This document shows positions 42,969 through 52,463 of a stretch of DNA of 64,000 bases, one piece after another; position 1 is the first letter of the stretch, and every line of letters begins with the position of its first letter. Origin of the DNA: Phyllobacteriaceae bacterium (lineage in GTDB: Bacteria; Pseudomonadota; Alphaproteobacteria; Rhizobiales; Rhizobiaceae); the NCBI GenBank assembly GCA_016711085.1, contig JADJTR010000003.1, forward strand, positions 62,001-126,000, written 5' to 3'. The translations under genes and the position numbers were made by a program. The notes under the pieces are model-generated. The model was not told the DNA's origin. It did not search any database and worked only from the letters and a program-made list of their open reading frames with translations.

Positions 42969-45233
42969 TTCCGGCGTCTCCCCCGCATCGCGGCGCTCAT
43001 GGCGCGCCGTCTCGGTCCGCGTGATTTGTGGAAGGAAATCGTCGCCCCGGCGATCGGACGCGGCTCACTTTCCATTTTCATCTGCATGGCGCCAGCCATC
43101 GGCTGCACATCGGTCAGGCTGACCTCGACGGAATCGCCGAGCCGGTAGCCCTTGCCGGTGCGCGAGCCGACAACGGCATGCAGCGCCTCGTCATGGATAT
43201 AATAGTCGTCGCCGAGCGTCGACACCGGCACGAAACCATCCGCGCCGAAGGCGGTCAATTGGACAAATACGCCCGCCCGCGCCACGCCCGACACCCGCGC
43301 CGGGAAGGTTTCGCCGACGCGGTCGGCGAGGTGGGCGGCGACGAGGCGGTCGACCGTTTCGCGCTCGGCCGCCATGGCGCGGCGCTCCGACGCCGAAATC
43401 AGCGCCGAGATTTCCTCCAGCCGGCTCTCTTCGGCCCGCGTCAATCCGTCATCGCCGAGTTTGCCGGCGGAAATCAGGGCGCGGTGGACAATCAGATCGG
43501 CGTAGCGGCGGATCGGCGAGGTGAAATGGGCGTAGCGGCGCAGATTGAGGCCGAAATGGCCGATATTGGCCTTGGAATATTCCGCCTGGCTCTGCGAGCG
43601 CAGCACCACCTCGTTGACCAGCGTTTCGAGATCGGACCCCTCGACTTCGGCCAGGATGGAATTGAACTGGGCCGGTCGCAATTGCGCGCCGCGCGCCAGC
43701 GACATCGACAGGGTTTTCAGAAAACCGCGCAAAGCCTCCTGCTTGGCCAGCGACGGCGCGTCGTGGATGCGGTAGATCAGCGCCTGGCGCGCCGTCTCCA
43801 GCGTCTCGGCCGCCGCGACATTGGCCTGGATCATGAACTCCTCGATCAGGCGGTGGGCGGCGAGACGCTCGGGAATGACGACGCGGTCGACGGTTCCGTC
43901 GGGTTTCAGCAGGATCTTGCGTTCGGGCAGGTCGAGTTCGAGCGGACCGCGCTCACGGCGACCCCGCTCCAATGCCGCGTAGGCGGCGTAGAGCGGCTTC
44001 AGCACTGTCCCGACCAGCGGGCCGGTCTTGTCGTCGGGCGCGCCGTCGATCGCCGCCTGCGCCTGCGGATAGGCGAGCTTGGCGACCGAGCGGATCATGA
44101 CGCGATGCAGCGTGTGGCCGGTCTTTCGCCCGTCGGCGGCGAATTTCATCACGAAGGCCAGCGCCGGCCGGTCGACATTCTCCTTCAGAGAGCACAGATC
44201 GTTGGAGATGCGCTCGGGCAGCATCGGCACGACACGGTCGGGGAAATAGACCGAATTGCCGCGTTTCAGAGCTTCGCGGTCGAGCGCGCCGCCGCCGGTC
44301 ACGTAAGCGGCGACATCGGCGATGGCGACGCGGACGACGAATCCGCCGGGCGTCTCCGGATCGGTCTCGGCGTGAACCGCGTCGTCGTGATCCTTGGCGT
44401 CGGCCGGATCGATGGTGACGAAGGGCAGGGCGCGCCAATCCTCGCGGCCGGAAAGACGTGCCGGTTTCGCCGCCGCCGCCTCGTCGAGCGCGGCGGGTGG
44501 AAACTCATGGGGGATGCCGTGGGCGTGGATGGCGATCATCGACACCGCTTTTTCGGTGACCGCCGGTCCGACAACCATGACGACGCGGCCGCGCGGCGGA
44601 CCGTAGCCGGGCCGGCCAACCGGTTCGACCTCGACCAGATCGCCGATTTTCGCTGTTCCAAGCGCGCCGGCGTCGAGCAGGAATTCCGGCTGGCGGCGTT
44701 CGACCGGTTCGGCCCGCCATTCGCCATTCGCCGTCTGGCGCAAAATGCCGAGCGCGCGCCGTTCGCTCTTGCGATCGAACAGTTTGAGCACACGGGCGGT
44801 GTAGAGCGGGCCCTCATCCTCGGCGTTGCGGAAGATTTTCGCCAGAACGCGCGAACCGACGCCGGGAACCGGGCCTTTCTGGAAGCGCGGCAGCTTGACG
44901 TGAACCACCGGGGCTTCACCCTCGGCTTCGTTCCATTCCGACGGCCGCGCGATCAGGCCGCCATCGGAATCGCGGCCGAACACGTCGAGGACCGCGACTG
45001 GCGGCAGGCCGCCGGAAACGCGGAAATTCCTGCGCGTTTTCGCCGTCGCGCCATCCTCGGCCAGCGATTTGATGAGCGCTGTCAGCTGCGACCGTTCCGA
45101 CGCCTTGACGCCGAACGCCTTGGCGATGTCGCGGCGGGTGGCGCGATCGGGATTGTCGCGAATCGCAGGCGAGGATCGCCTCGCGATCGGGCAGGCCGCC
45201 GCCCTGGCGATCGTCGCGGCCGTGCCTCGCCAT
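42965..45233 (-). CDS. rnr: Ribonuclease R, frameshifted near the 5' end
   Basis: 3'-5' exoribonuclease of the RNB family. The true start is ATG 45233 (MARHGRDDRQGGG), directly following topA. Its winged-helix start then shifts frame near 45163-45170: REAILAC should continue IRDNPDRATRRDIAKAFGVK, but one extra base breaks it. The rest, from 44983 downward, is intact: cold-shock-like domains, the RNB catalytic segment IDPADAKDHDDAVHAE, FTSPIRRYADLIVHRAL, and an S1 domain and a basic tail. Expected length is about 756. Order topA-rnr-DUF983-Nudix is conserved. Confidence 0.93.
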
Positions 45234-47833
45234 CAGCCCTTCTTCGCCTTGGCCGGTTTGCGTTTTGCTTTGGCTCCGGCGGGCTTTTCGGCGCGGGCGG
45301 CGCGTTTCGGCTTGCCGCCGCCGGTCTGTTCGATGCGGGCGGCGACGAGCGCCAGCGCCTCCTCGAGCGTGACGCTGTCGGGCGCCTTGCCCTTGGGCAG
45401 CGTGGCGTTGACCGAACCCCAATTGACATAGGGTCCATAGCGGCCGTCGCGCACTGTCACCGGGCCGCCATCGGGATGGTCGCCGAGCGACTTCAGCGCC
45501 GCCGGCGTTCCACGTCCGCGGCCCGGCCCCTTGGCCTGCTTTTCGGCGATGACCGCGACGGCGCGGTTGAGGCCGATGGAGAAGACTTCCTCGGCGTTGT
45601 CGACATTGGCGTAGGTGCCGTCGTGGAGCACGAACGGACCGTAGCGGCCAAGGCCGGCCGAGATCATCTTGCCGCTCTCGGGGTGCTTGCCGATGTCGCG
45701 CGGCAGGGAGAGCAGCGCCAGCGCCTTTTCGTGGTCGATGGTTTCGGGCGTCCAGCCCTTGGGCAGGCTGGCGCGCTTGGCGTCCTTGCCGTCGCCGCGC
45801 TGGATATAGGGGCCGAAGCGGCCGGAGCGCACGGTGATTTCCTCGGCCGTGAACGGGTCGGTTCCAAGCGACCGGGTCCCGTCGCCGCCTTCCGCGCCAT
45901 TGCCGCCAGCCTGTTCGCCGAGCCGGCGGGTATAGCCGCATTCGGGATAATTCGAGCAGCCGACGAAGGCGCCGTATTTGCCGAGCTTGAGCGACAGGCC
46001 GCCATTGCCGCATTTCGGGCAGACGCGCGGGTCCTTGCCGTCCTCGGCGGCCGGAAACACCAGCGGCGCCAGTTCCTCGGTCAAGGCGGTCAGCACCTCG
46101 CCGACGCGCAAATCCTTGATGTCGTCGATGGAGCGGGAAAAACCGGTCCAGAACTCGGTCAGCACATCCTTCCAGTCGCGCCGGCCTCCCGACACGTCAT
46201 CGAGCTTTTCCTCCAGCGCGGCGGTGAAATCGAATTCGACATAGCGGCGAAATAAGCTTTCGAGAAACGCGGTGACGACGCGTCCCTTGGCCTGGGGAAT
46301 CAGCCGGCGTTTCTCGTTGGCGACATAGCCGCGATCCTCCAGCGTCTTCAGGATCGCCGCGTAGGTCGATGGCCGGCCGATGCCGAGATCCTCGAGCTTC
46401 TTGATCAGGGAGGCTTCCGAATAACGCGGCGGCGGCTCGGTCGTGTGGGCGGTGACGACGATGTCGTCCTTCGCCAGCGGTTCGCCGGCGCGGATTTCCG
46501 GCAGACGCCGGCTGTCTTCGTCCTCGGCGTCTTCGCTCCGGTCTTCGGTGTAGGCGGCGATGAAGCCGTCGAAGCGGATGACGGAGCCGACGGCGCGCAG
46601 CTCGGCTCGGCGCGGGCCGTTCCTGGCCTCGATCTCGACCGTGGTGCGCTCGATCTCGGCGGCCGCCATCTGCGAGGCGATGGCGCGCTGCCAGATGATT
46701 TCGTAGAGGCGGGCCAGATCGGCGTCGAGGTGCCGGCGCATTTCGTCGGGCGTACGGCCGAAATCGGTGGGACGGATAGCCTCGTGGGCTTCCTGGGCGT
46801 TTTTCGCCTTGGACGAATAGTGGCGCGGCTTTTCCGGCACGTAGCGGTCGCCGAATTGCGCCGCGATGGCCACGCGCGCCGCCTGGATGGCCTCGGGCGC
46901 CATCTGCACGCCGTCGGTTCGCATGTAGGTAATGAGGCCGGTCGTTTCGCCGCCGATGTCTATGCCTTCGTAGAGCTTCTGCGCCACCTGCATGGTGCGA
47001 TTGGCGGAAAAACCCAGTCGCGACGACGCCGCCTGCTGCAGCGACGAGGTGATGAAGGGCGGGGCCGGATTGCGTTTGGTCGGCTTCGATTCGACATCGA
47101 GCGCCGAAAACGACGCGCCGTCGAGCATGGCGCGGATATCGTCGGCCTGGCCTTGCGTCTTGATGTCGAGTTTCTGCAGCTTCTTTCCCTCGAAGCCGGT
47201 CAGGCGGGCCTCGAAATGGTCGCGGCGCGGCGTCGCCAGTTTGGCGGCGACAAGGAAGTAGTCCTCGCGAATGAAGCGTTCGATTTCGCCCTCGCGGTCG
47301 CAAACGAGGCGAAGCGCCACCGATTGCACGCGCCCGGCCGAACGCGAGCCGGGCAATTTGCGCCACAGGACCGGCGACAGCGTGAAGCCGACCAGATAGT
47401 CGAGCGCCCGGCGGGCGAGATAGGCGTCGACGAGCGGACCGTCGACCTGGCGCGGATGCGCCATCGCGTCGAGCACCGATTGCTTGGTGATGGCGTTGAA
47501 GACGACGCGGCTGACCGGCTTGTCTTTGAGCGCGCGCTTCTGCTTCAGCACTTCCAGCACATGCCAGGAAATCGCCTCGCCTTCGCGGTCCGGGTCGGTG
47601 GCGAGGATCAGGCCGTCGGCATCCTTCAGCGCGCTGGCGATTTCGGCCAAACGCTTCGACGAGGCGGCGTCGACGACCCAGGTCATGGCGAAGCCTTCGT
47701 CCGGCTTCACCGAGCCGTCCTTTTCGGCCAGATCGCGGACATGGCCGAACGACGCCAGCACCTTGTAGGCGCGGCCGAGATATTTGTTGATGGTCTTCGC
47801 CTTGGCGGGCGATTCGACGACGACGACGTCCAT
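45233..47833 (-). CDS. topA: DNA topoisomerase I
   Basis: Type IA topoisomerase relaxing negative supercoils; 866 residues. The TOPRIM domain starts VVVESPAKAKTINKYLG, the active-site tyrosine is Y303 in GLITYMRTDG, and C-terminal zinc-finger and repeat domains follow (CPKCGNGGLSLKLGKYGAF, then GCSNYPECGYTRR). The last 25 residues are a Lys/Ala/Arg tail. The stop TGA shares its A with the rnr ATG. The upstream region toward 48.1 kb is not shared with another coding start on the same strand. Confidence 0.97.
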   Translation of the reverse strand: MDVVVVESPAKAKTINKYLGRAYKVLASFGHVRDLAEKDGSVKPDEGFAMTWVVDAASSKRLAEIASALKDADGLILATDPDREGEAISWHVLEVLKQKRALKDKPVSRVVFNAITKQSVLDAMAHPRQVDGPLVDAYLARRALDYLVGFTLSPVLWRKLPGSRSAGRVQSVALRLVCDREGEIERFIREDYFLVAAKLATPRRDHFEARLTGFEGKKLQKLDIKTQGQADDIRAMLDGASFSALDVESKPTKRNPAPPFITSSLQQAASSRLGFSANRTMQVAQKLYEGIDIGGETTGLITYMRTDGVQMAPEAIQAARVAIAAQFGDRYVPEKPRHYSSKAKNAQEAHEAIRPTDFGRTPDEMRRHLDADLARLYEIIWQRAIASQMAAAEIERTTVEIEARNGPRRAELRAVGSVIRFDGFIAAYTEDRSEDAEDEDSRRLPEIRAGEPLAKDDIVVTAHTTEPPPRYSEASLIKKLEDLGIGRPSTYAAILKTLEDRGYVANEKRRLIPQAKGRVVTAFLESLFRRYVEFDFTAALEEKLDDVSGGRRDWKDVLTEFWTGFSRSIDDIKDLRVGEVLTALTEELAPLVFPAAEDGKDPRVCPKCGNGGLSLKLGKYGAFVGCSNYPECGYTRRLGEQAGGNGAEGGDGTRSLGTDPFTAEEITVRSGRFGPYIQRGDGKDAKRASLPKGWTPETIDHEKALALLSLPRDIGKHPESGKMISAGLGRYGPFVLHDGTYANVDNAEEVFSIGLNRAVAVIAEKQAKGPGRGRGTPAALKSLGDHPDGGPVTVRDGRYGPYVNWGSVNATLPKGKAPDSVTLEEALALVAARIEQTGGGKPKRAARAEKPAGAKAKRKPAKAKKG

Positions 47834-48107
47834 GCTTCCCCGGAACTGGCGCAGCCGCGCCGGTCAGTGCTGCTTTAAACCGCCCGTCAAATGGACGGTC
47901 GGGGCAAGCGGGTCAAGGGCCGCTCATCGGGCGATGGCCAAAGCTTCGACCGGGCGCACGTAATTGCAACCGGAAAGTGCGCAAATTGGAATTGCAATCA
48001 ACGGTAATTCGAGTCATGACTATTCGCACTCGGATTGCATGGATTCGCGGTGGTCGCGGATCAGCCGGCGCGGCGGTTTCCGCGCATCAATGGGCTTGGG
48101 GCTTTCG

Positions 48108-48317
48108 ATGAACATCAAGGAAGCGGCGAGCGCTCGCCGGGCTGACTCGCTCGAATTCATCCAGTCGATGCTGGGGCAGATGCGCACCATGGCGCAAGCC
48201 GAGCGCTGCGACGCGCTCGCCTATTTCATCGAAATGGCCTACGTCGAAGCCAGCGACATCATCCGCGGCGACCGTCCCTCAGTCGTCCGCGAATACAAGC
48301 GACACCGCGCCGCCTGA
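48108..48317 (+). CDS. Small conserved-looking hypothetical protein
   Basis: A 69-residue, mostly helical, soluble protein from ATG 48108: MNIKEAASARRADSLEFIQ, QAERCDALAYFIEMAYVEASDIIRG. I do not know the family; similar short proteins occur in Rhizobiales. It ends inside the 3' end of the convergent dprA (39-bp overlap). The 270 bp before it contain several ATTGCA-like repeats (about 47965-48045), which resemble the motifs before the DUF1127 gene. Confidence 0.6.
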   Translation: MNIKEAASARRADSLEFIQSMLGQMRTMAQAERCDALAYFIEMAYVEASDIIRGDRPSVVREYKRHRAA

Positions 48318-49418
48318 GTGGCGCTCCAGCCGGCCGGCAAGATCCAGTTCGAGCAGCACGAGGTGAACGGCGGCGGCCGGTTGACCGGTATGGCGAATGA
48401 TCTCGTCGATTCCGACCGGCGTCGGTCCGAGCGCTTCGAGGATGCGATCGCGCGCCTGTTCGCCGACCGGCGTCAACGCATCGAAATCGGCGGGCTCTTC
48501 GGCTTCGACCGGTCCGGGGCGCGGCGCGCCGCCGCCCAGCGGGCGCAGGGCGCCGGCCACGTCCGCGGCTTCGGTAACGAGAATGGCGCCTTCTTTCAGC
48601 AAACGATTGGAGCCGCCGGCGCGCGGGTCGAGCGGCGAGCCGGGCACGGCGAAGACCAGCCGGCCCATTTCCCCGGCCATCCGCGCCGAGATCAGCGAAC
48701 CGGAACGCTCGGCCGCCTCGACGACGACGAGTCCCAAGGCCAGACCGGCGATGATGCGGTTGCGGCGCGGAAAATCACGGGCGCGCGGCTCCCAGCCGAA
48801 CGGCATGTCGGTGACGACCGCGCCGCCACGCGCCGCGATCGCCGCCATCAGATCCTTGTTCTGGGGCGGGTAAGGCTGGTCGATCCCGCCAGCCAGAACC
48901 GCGACGGTGCCGGTCGACAATCCGCCTTCGTGCGCCGCCGTGTCGATGCCGCGGGCAAGGCCCGAGACGATGGCGTGGCCTTCCCGCCCCAGTTCGGCGG
49001 CGAGCATGCGCGCCATCTTGACGCCGGCGAGCGAGGCGTTGCGGGCCCCGACAATGGCGACGGCCGGAAGGGCGAAAACATTGGCGTCGCCGGCCATCGT
49101 CAGCATCGGCGGACAATTTTCCATTCGCCGCAGGACCGGTGGATAATCGGACTCGCCCATCGCAACGATGCGGGCGCCGACCTTTGCCGTCAGCTCCAGT
49201 TCGCGCTCGGCTTCATTCGCCGAGGGTATGCGCGATGGCTTCGTCGCACCGCCGCGGGCGGCGAGTTCGGGCAGCATGTCGATGGCGGCGTCGGCCGAGC
49301 CGAAACGGTTGATCAGGGCGCGAAAACTCGCCGGACCGACATTTTCGGTGCGGATCAGGCGCAGCCAGGCGATGCGTTGCCGGTCGGACAGTCGCGGACC
49401 GCCCGAAGCCGTCGTCAC
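48279..49418 (-). CDS. dprA: DNA processing protein DprA
   Basis: 379 residues starting at GTG 49418, overlapping the plsY stop (GTGA). A SAM-like N-terminal part (WLRLIRTENVGPASFRALINRFG) is followed by the Rossmann fold AVAIVGARNASLAG, GLARGIDTAAHEGGL, TVAVLAGGIDQPYPPQN and FPRRNRIIAGLALGLVVVEA, all diagnostic of DprA, and a C-terminal winged helix. DprA loads RecA onto incoming single-stranded DNA in natural transformation. In Rhizobiales the gene is conserved though competence is not generally shown. Confidence 0.94.
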   Translation of the reverse strand: MTTASGGPRLSDRQRIAWLRLIRTENVGPASFRALINRFGSADAAIDMLPELAARGGATKPSRIPSANEAERELELTAKVGARIVAMGESDYPPVLRRMENCPPMLTMAGDANVFALPAVAIVGARNASLAGVKMARMLAAELGREGHAIVSGLARGIDTAAHEGGLSTGTVAVLAGGIDQPYPPQNKDLMAAIAARGGAVVTDMPFGWEPRARDFPRRNRIIAGLALGLVVVEAAERSGSLISARMAGEMGRLVFAVPGSPLDPRAGGSNRLLKEGAILVTEAADVAGALRPLGGGAPRPGPVEAEEPADFDALTPVGEQARDRILEALGPTPVGIDEIIRHTGQPAAAVHLVLLELDLAGRLERHSGGAVSLVFADD

Positions 49419-50029
49419 TTCTTCGCTCCGATCTTCGATTCCGTGCCGTGGCGCAGGCGCTGGATGTTCTCCTTGTGCTTCCACAACACAAGCGCGCCCA
49501 TCACGGCGAACATGCCGGCGATGTCGGGCAAGCCGAGCGCGAACAGCACGATCGGCGTCGACACGGTCGCGACCAGCGCCGCCAGGGACGAGTAACGCGA
49601 CAGCCAGGCGACGAAGAGCCAAATGGCGGCGAAAGCGAGCGCGGCCTGCCAGGCGAAGGCAAGGAGCACGCCGAGAAAGGTGGCGACGCCTTTGCCGCCC
49701 TTCAGATTGAGCCAGACAGGATAAAGGTGGCCGATAAAAGCGCCGAAACCGGCGGCGACGGCGAATTCGACGCCCCATCGCTGGGCGATGGCGGCCGCTG
49801 CCGTGCCCTTCAGAATGTCGGCGACGAGCGTCGCGGCGGCGAGCTTCCTGTTGCCGGTGCGCAGCACATTGGTTGCGCCGATATTGCCGGAACCGATCGA
49901 GCGCACGTCGCCGAGGCCGGCGAGGCGGGTCAGCAGCAGGCCGAAGGGGATTGAGCCGAGGAGGTAGCCGAAGCCGAACGCGGCGGCGACCAAGCCGATG
50001 GCGGACATCGTGTCGAATGGCGGCAGCAC
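49415..50029 (-). CDS. plsY: Glycerol-3-phosphate 1-O-acyltransferase PlsY
   Basis: A membrane acyltransferase using acyl-phosphate for the first step of phospholipid synthesis; 204 residues. The family motifs are GYLLGSIPFGLLL, GSGNIGATNVLRTGN and LNLKGGKGVATFLG, with five membrane helices. It lies between pyrC-like and dprA in the minus-strand operon, overlapping dprA by four bases. Confidence 0.96.
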   Translation of the reverse strand: MLPPFDTMSAIGLVAAAFGFGYLLGSIPFGLLLTRLAGLGDVRSIGSGNIGATNVLRTGNRKLAAATLVADILKGTAAAAIAQRWGVEFAVAAGFGAFIGHLYPVWLNLKGGKGVATFLGVLLAFAWQAALAFAAIWLFVAWLSRYSSLAALVATVSTPIVLFALGLPDIAGMFAVMGALVLWKHKENIQRLRHGTESKIGAKK

Positions 50030-50062
50030 GGGAACTCCTTTGGCGATGGCGGGACCTCGGTC

Positions 50063-51349
50063 CTACACCGTGAATACTGTGCGGCCCGCAACCAGCGTTT
50101 GCAAGACCTTGCCTTGAAGCCGCGCCCCCTCGAAACAGGTGTTCTTCGACCGCGACAGGATATCCTCGGTGCGCACCACCCAGGGCCGGTCGAGGTCGAC
50201 GCGGATCAGATCGGCCGGCGCGCCCGGCTTGAGGGAACCGCCGGGCAGGCCGAAAACCCGAGCCGGGGACGACGACAACACTTCGGCGAGGCGCAGCAGC
50301 GTCAAATCGCCATTGTGAACCAGACGCAGGGCGACGGCGAGGAGCGTCTCGAGGCCGATGGCGCCCGGTTCGGCCTCGGCGAAAGGCAGTCGCTTGGTGT
50401 CGACATCCTGCGGATCGTGCGACGACGAGATGAGGTCGATGGTTCCGTCGCGCAGCGCCTCGACAATCGCCAGCCGGTCTTCCTCGGCCCGCAGCGGCGG
50501 GGAAAGGCGGAAAAAGGTGCGGTAGGCGCCGATGTCGTTCTCGTTCAGCGCCAGCGAATGGATCGCCGCGCCGGCGGTGACGCCGGCGCATTCCGCCTTG
50601 GCGCGACGGATGGAGTCCGCCGACATAGCGGTCGAGATTTTCGCGGCGTGGTATTTCGCGCCGGTCAGGCGGGCGAGCGCCAAATCGCGCTCCAGCGGAA
50701 TGAGTTCGGCCTCGCGCGGAATGCCGGCCAGACCGAGCCAGCTCGCCGTCAGGCCTTCGTTCATGACGCCCGAACCGGCGAGGTCGCGGTCCTCGATCTC
50801 GTGGGCGATCACGGCGCCGAAATCGCGCGCATAGGTCAGCGCCCGGCGCATCACGGCGGCGCTGGCGATGGTGTGGCGACCGTCGGTGAAGGCGACCGCG
50901 CCGGCTTCGCCGAGCAGGCCGAACTCGGTCATTTCCCTGCCGGCCATGGACTTGGTGATGGAGGCGGCGGGGCGAACGTTGACCGATGCGGTTTCCCGCG
51001 CCGAGCGCAGCACGAATTCGACCAACGCCGGATCGTCGATGACCGGGTCGGCATCCGGCATCATCACCAGCGTGGTGACGCCGCCGGCGGCGGCGGCGGC
51101 GCTTGCCGAGGCGATGGTCTCGCGGTGCTCGCCGCCCGGTTCGCCGATGAAGACGCGGGTGTCGACAAGGCCGGGCATGATCGTCTGGCCGGCGCAGTCG
51201 ATGATGGTGGCGTTGTCAGGCGCGCCCTGGTTCAGCGCCGCCGCGCCGGAGGCGAGGATTTGCCCGCCGCCGACGAGGACGCTGCCGTGTTCGTCGAGCC
51301 CGCGCGACGGATCGACCACCCGGGCGTGGGAAAACAACACCGGCTTCAT
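50063..51349 (-). CDS. pyrC: Dihydroorotase-like protein (PyrC', predicted catalytically inactive)
   Basis: A 428-residue amidohydrolase-fold protein overlapping pyrB. The place of the metal-binding HxH, normally DxHxHxREPG, reads DTRVFIGEPG, so both His are lost. The later PHHL-like and DHAPH-like sites read AIHSLAL and SSHDPQDVDTKRLPF, also degenerate. The fold landmarks are kept (IDCAGQTIMPGLVD, IGLETLLAVALRLV). Pseudo-dihydroorotases of this kind form complexes with aspartate transcarbamoylase PyrB in Pseudomonas. The cell should carry an active dihydroorotase elsewhere; this is inference. Confidence 0.9.
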   Translation of the reverse strand: MKPVLFSHARVVDPSRGLDEHGSVLVGGGQILASGAAALNQGAPDNATIIDCAGQTIMPGLVDTRVFIGEPGGEHRETIASASAAAAAGGVTTLVMMPDADPVIDDPALVEFVLRSARETASVNVRPAASITKSMAGREMTEFGLLGEAGAVAFTDGRHTIASAAVMRRALTYARDFGAVIAHEIEDRDLAGSGVMNEGLTASWLGLAGIPREAELIPLERDLALARLTGAKYHAAKISTAMSADSIRRAKAECAGVTAGAAIHSLALNENDIGAYRTFFRLSPPLRAEEDRLAIVEALRDGTIDLISSSHDPQDVDTKRLPFAEAEPGAIGLETLLAVALRLVHNGDLTLLRLAEVLSSSPARVFGLPGGSLKPGAPADLIRVDLDRPWVVRTEDILSRSKNTCFEGARLQGKVLQTLVAGRTVFTV

Positions 51350-52305
51350 GACGCGGCCTCGCTTCGGCGCGGATCGAGCAGCGCTTCCATCACCGCCATA
51401 CGCACGGCGACGCCCATCTCCACCTGTTCCTGGATGACGCTTTGCGGCCCGTCGGCGACGGCCGAGGAGATTTCCACGCCGCGGTTCATCGGGCCGGGAT
51501 GCATGACGAGCGCATCATCCTGGCGGCTTTCAGCTTTTCGCGGTCGAGACCGAAATAAGCGGAAATATTCGCGCGCCGACGGCACGAAGGCGCCCGCCAT
51601 GCGCTCGCGCTGCAAGCGCAGCATCATCACCACGTCGGCGCCCTTCAGGCCGGTCGCCATGTCGCGGTGAATCTCGACGCCCATCCGCGCGGCGCCGGAC
51701 GGCAGCAATGTCGAGGGGGCGACGGCGCGGACGCGCGCGCCGACCGCGTTGAGCAGGATGATGTTGGAGCGTGCGACGCGCGAATGCAGGATGTCGCCGC
51801 AGATCGCCACGGTCAGGCCGGCGAGGCGGCCCTTGGCGCGCTTGATCGTCAGCGCGTCGAGCAGGGCCTGGGTCGGATGCTCGTGCGCGCCGTCGCCGGC
51901 GTTGACGACCGAGCAGCCGACCTTCTGGCTGAGCAGCGCCGCCGCGCCGGCGGCCGAGTGGCGGATGACGAGGATGTCCGGCCGCATGGCGTTGAGCGTG
52001 ATCGCGGTATCGATCAGCGTCTCGCCCTTTTTCACCGAAGAGGTGGCGACCGACATGTTCATCACGTCGGCGCCGAGGCGTTTTCCCGCCAGTTCGAACG
52101 ACGACTGCGTACGCGTCGAGGCTTCGTAGAACAGGTTGATCTGGGTGCGGCCGCGCAAGGTCGCCGCCTTCTTCTCCGGCTGGCGCGACAGCGCCACGGC
52201 GGCGTCGGCGCGTTCGATCAGCATGTCGATGTCGGCCGGCGAAAGCCCGGCGACGCCAAGCAGATGGCGGTGGGGGAAGAGGGGGAAGGGCGGCTTTGCT
52301 GTCAT
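51346..52305 (-). CDS. pyrB: Aspartate carbamoyltransferase catalytic subunit, with a compensated frameshift pair
   Basis: Second step of pyrimidine synthesis; 319 residues. Carbamoyl-phosphate motif STRTQSSFELAG (about 54-65), GDGAHEHPTQALLD (about 133-146), HSRVARSN and HPGPMNRGVEI are typical. Between REYF and DDALVMHPG about 17 residues (RLFRSRPRKAESRQ) are out of frame: reading with one T fewer near 51557 and one C more near 51531 restores RYFGLDREKLKAAQ. Two indels cancel, so the frame is open but a short surface segment is altered. Overlaps pyrC by four bases. Confidence 0.94.
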   Translation of the reverse strand: MTAKPPFPLFPHRHLLGVAGLSPADIDMLIERADAAVALSRQPEKKAATLRGRTQINLFYEASTRTQSSFELAGKRLGADVMNMSVATSSVKKGETLIDTAITLNAMRPDILVIRHSAAGAAALLSQKVGCSVVNAGDGAHEHPTQALLDALTIKRAKGRLAGLTVAICGDILHSRVARSNIILLNAVGARVRAVAPSTLLPSGAARMGVEIHRDMATGLKGADVVMMLRLQRERMAGAFVPSAREYFRLFRSRPRKAESRQDDALVMHPGPMNRGVEISSAVADGPQSVIQEQVEMGVAVRMAVMEALLDPRRSEAAS

Positions 52306-52463
52306 CCTGAAGGCCCCTCTTAAGGGCCGCTTCGTCCTGCGGCAAGGCGGCTCGCCGGATCGCCCGCGTCGTCAACCGGATTTTTCCTGCGCGCCCGTCG
52401 TTTGGGTGGTTTAAAGTGGCGCGGGGCCGGATTCGGCTGCAATCGGGGGCGAGCGATACTGCC

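Noticed and set aside
43028..46255. A 1,075-codon open frame on the plus strand
   Set aside because: It is antisense to rnr and topA, with the same composition artefact and no recognisable motif.
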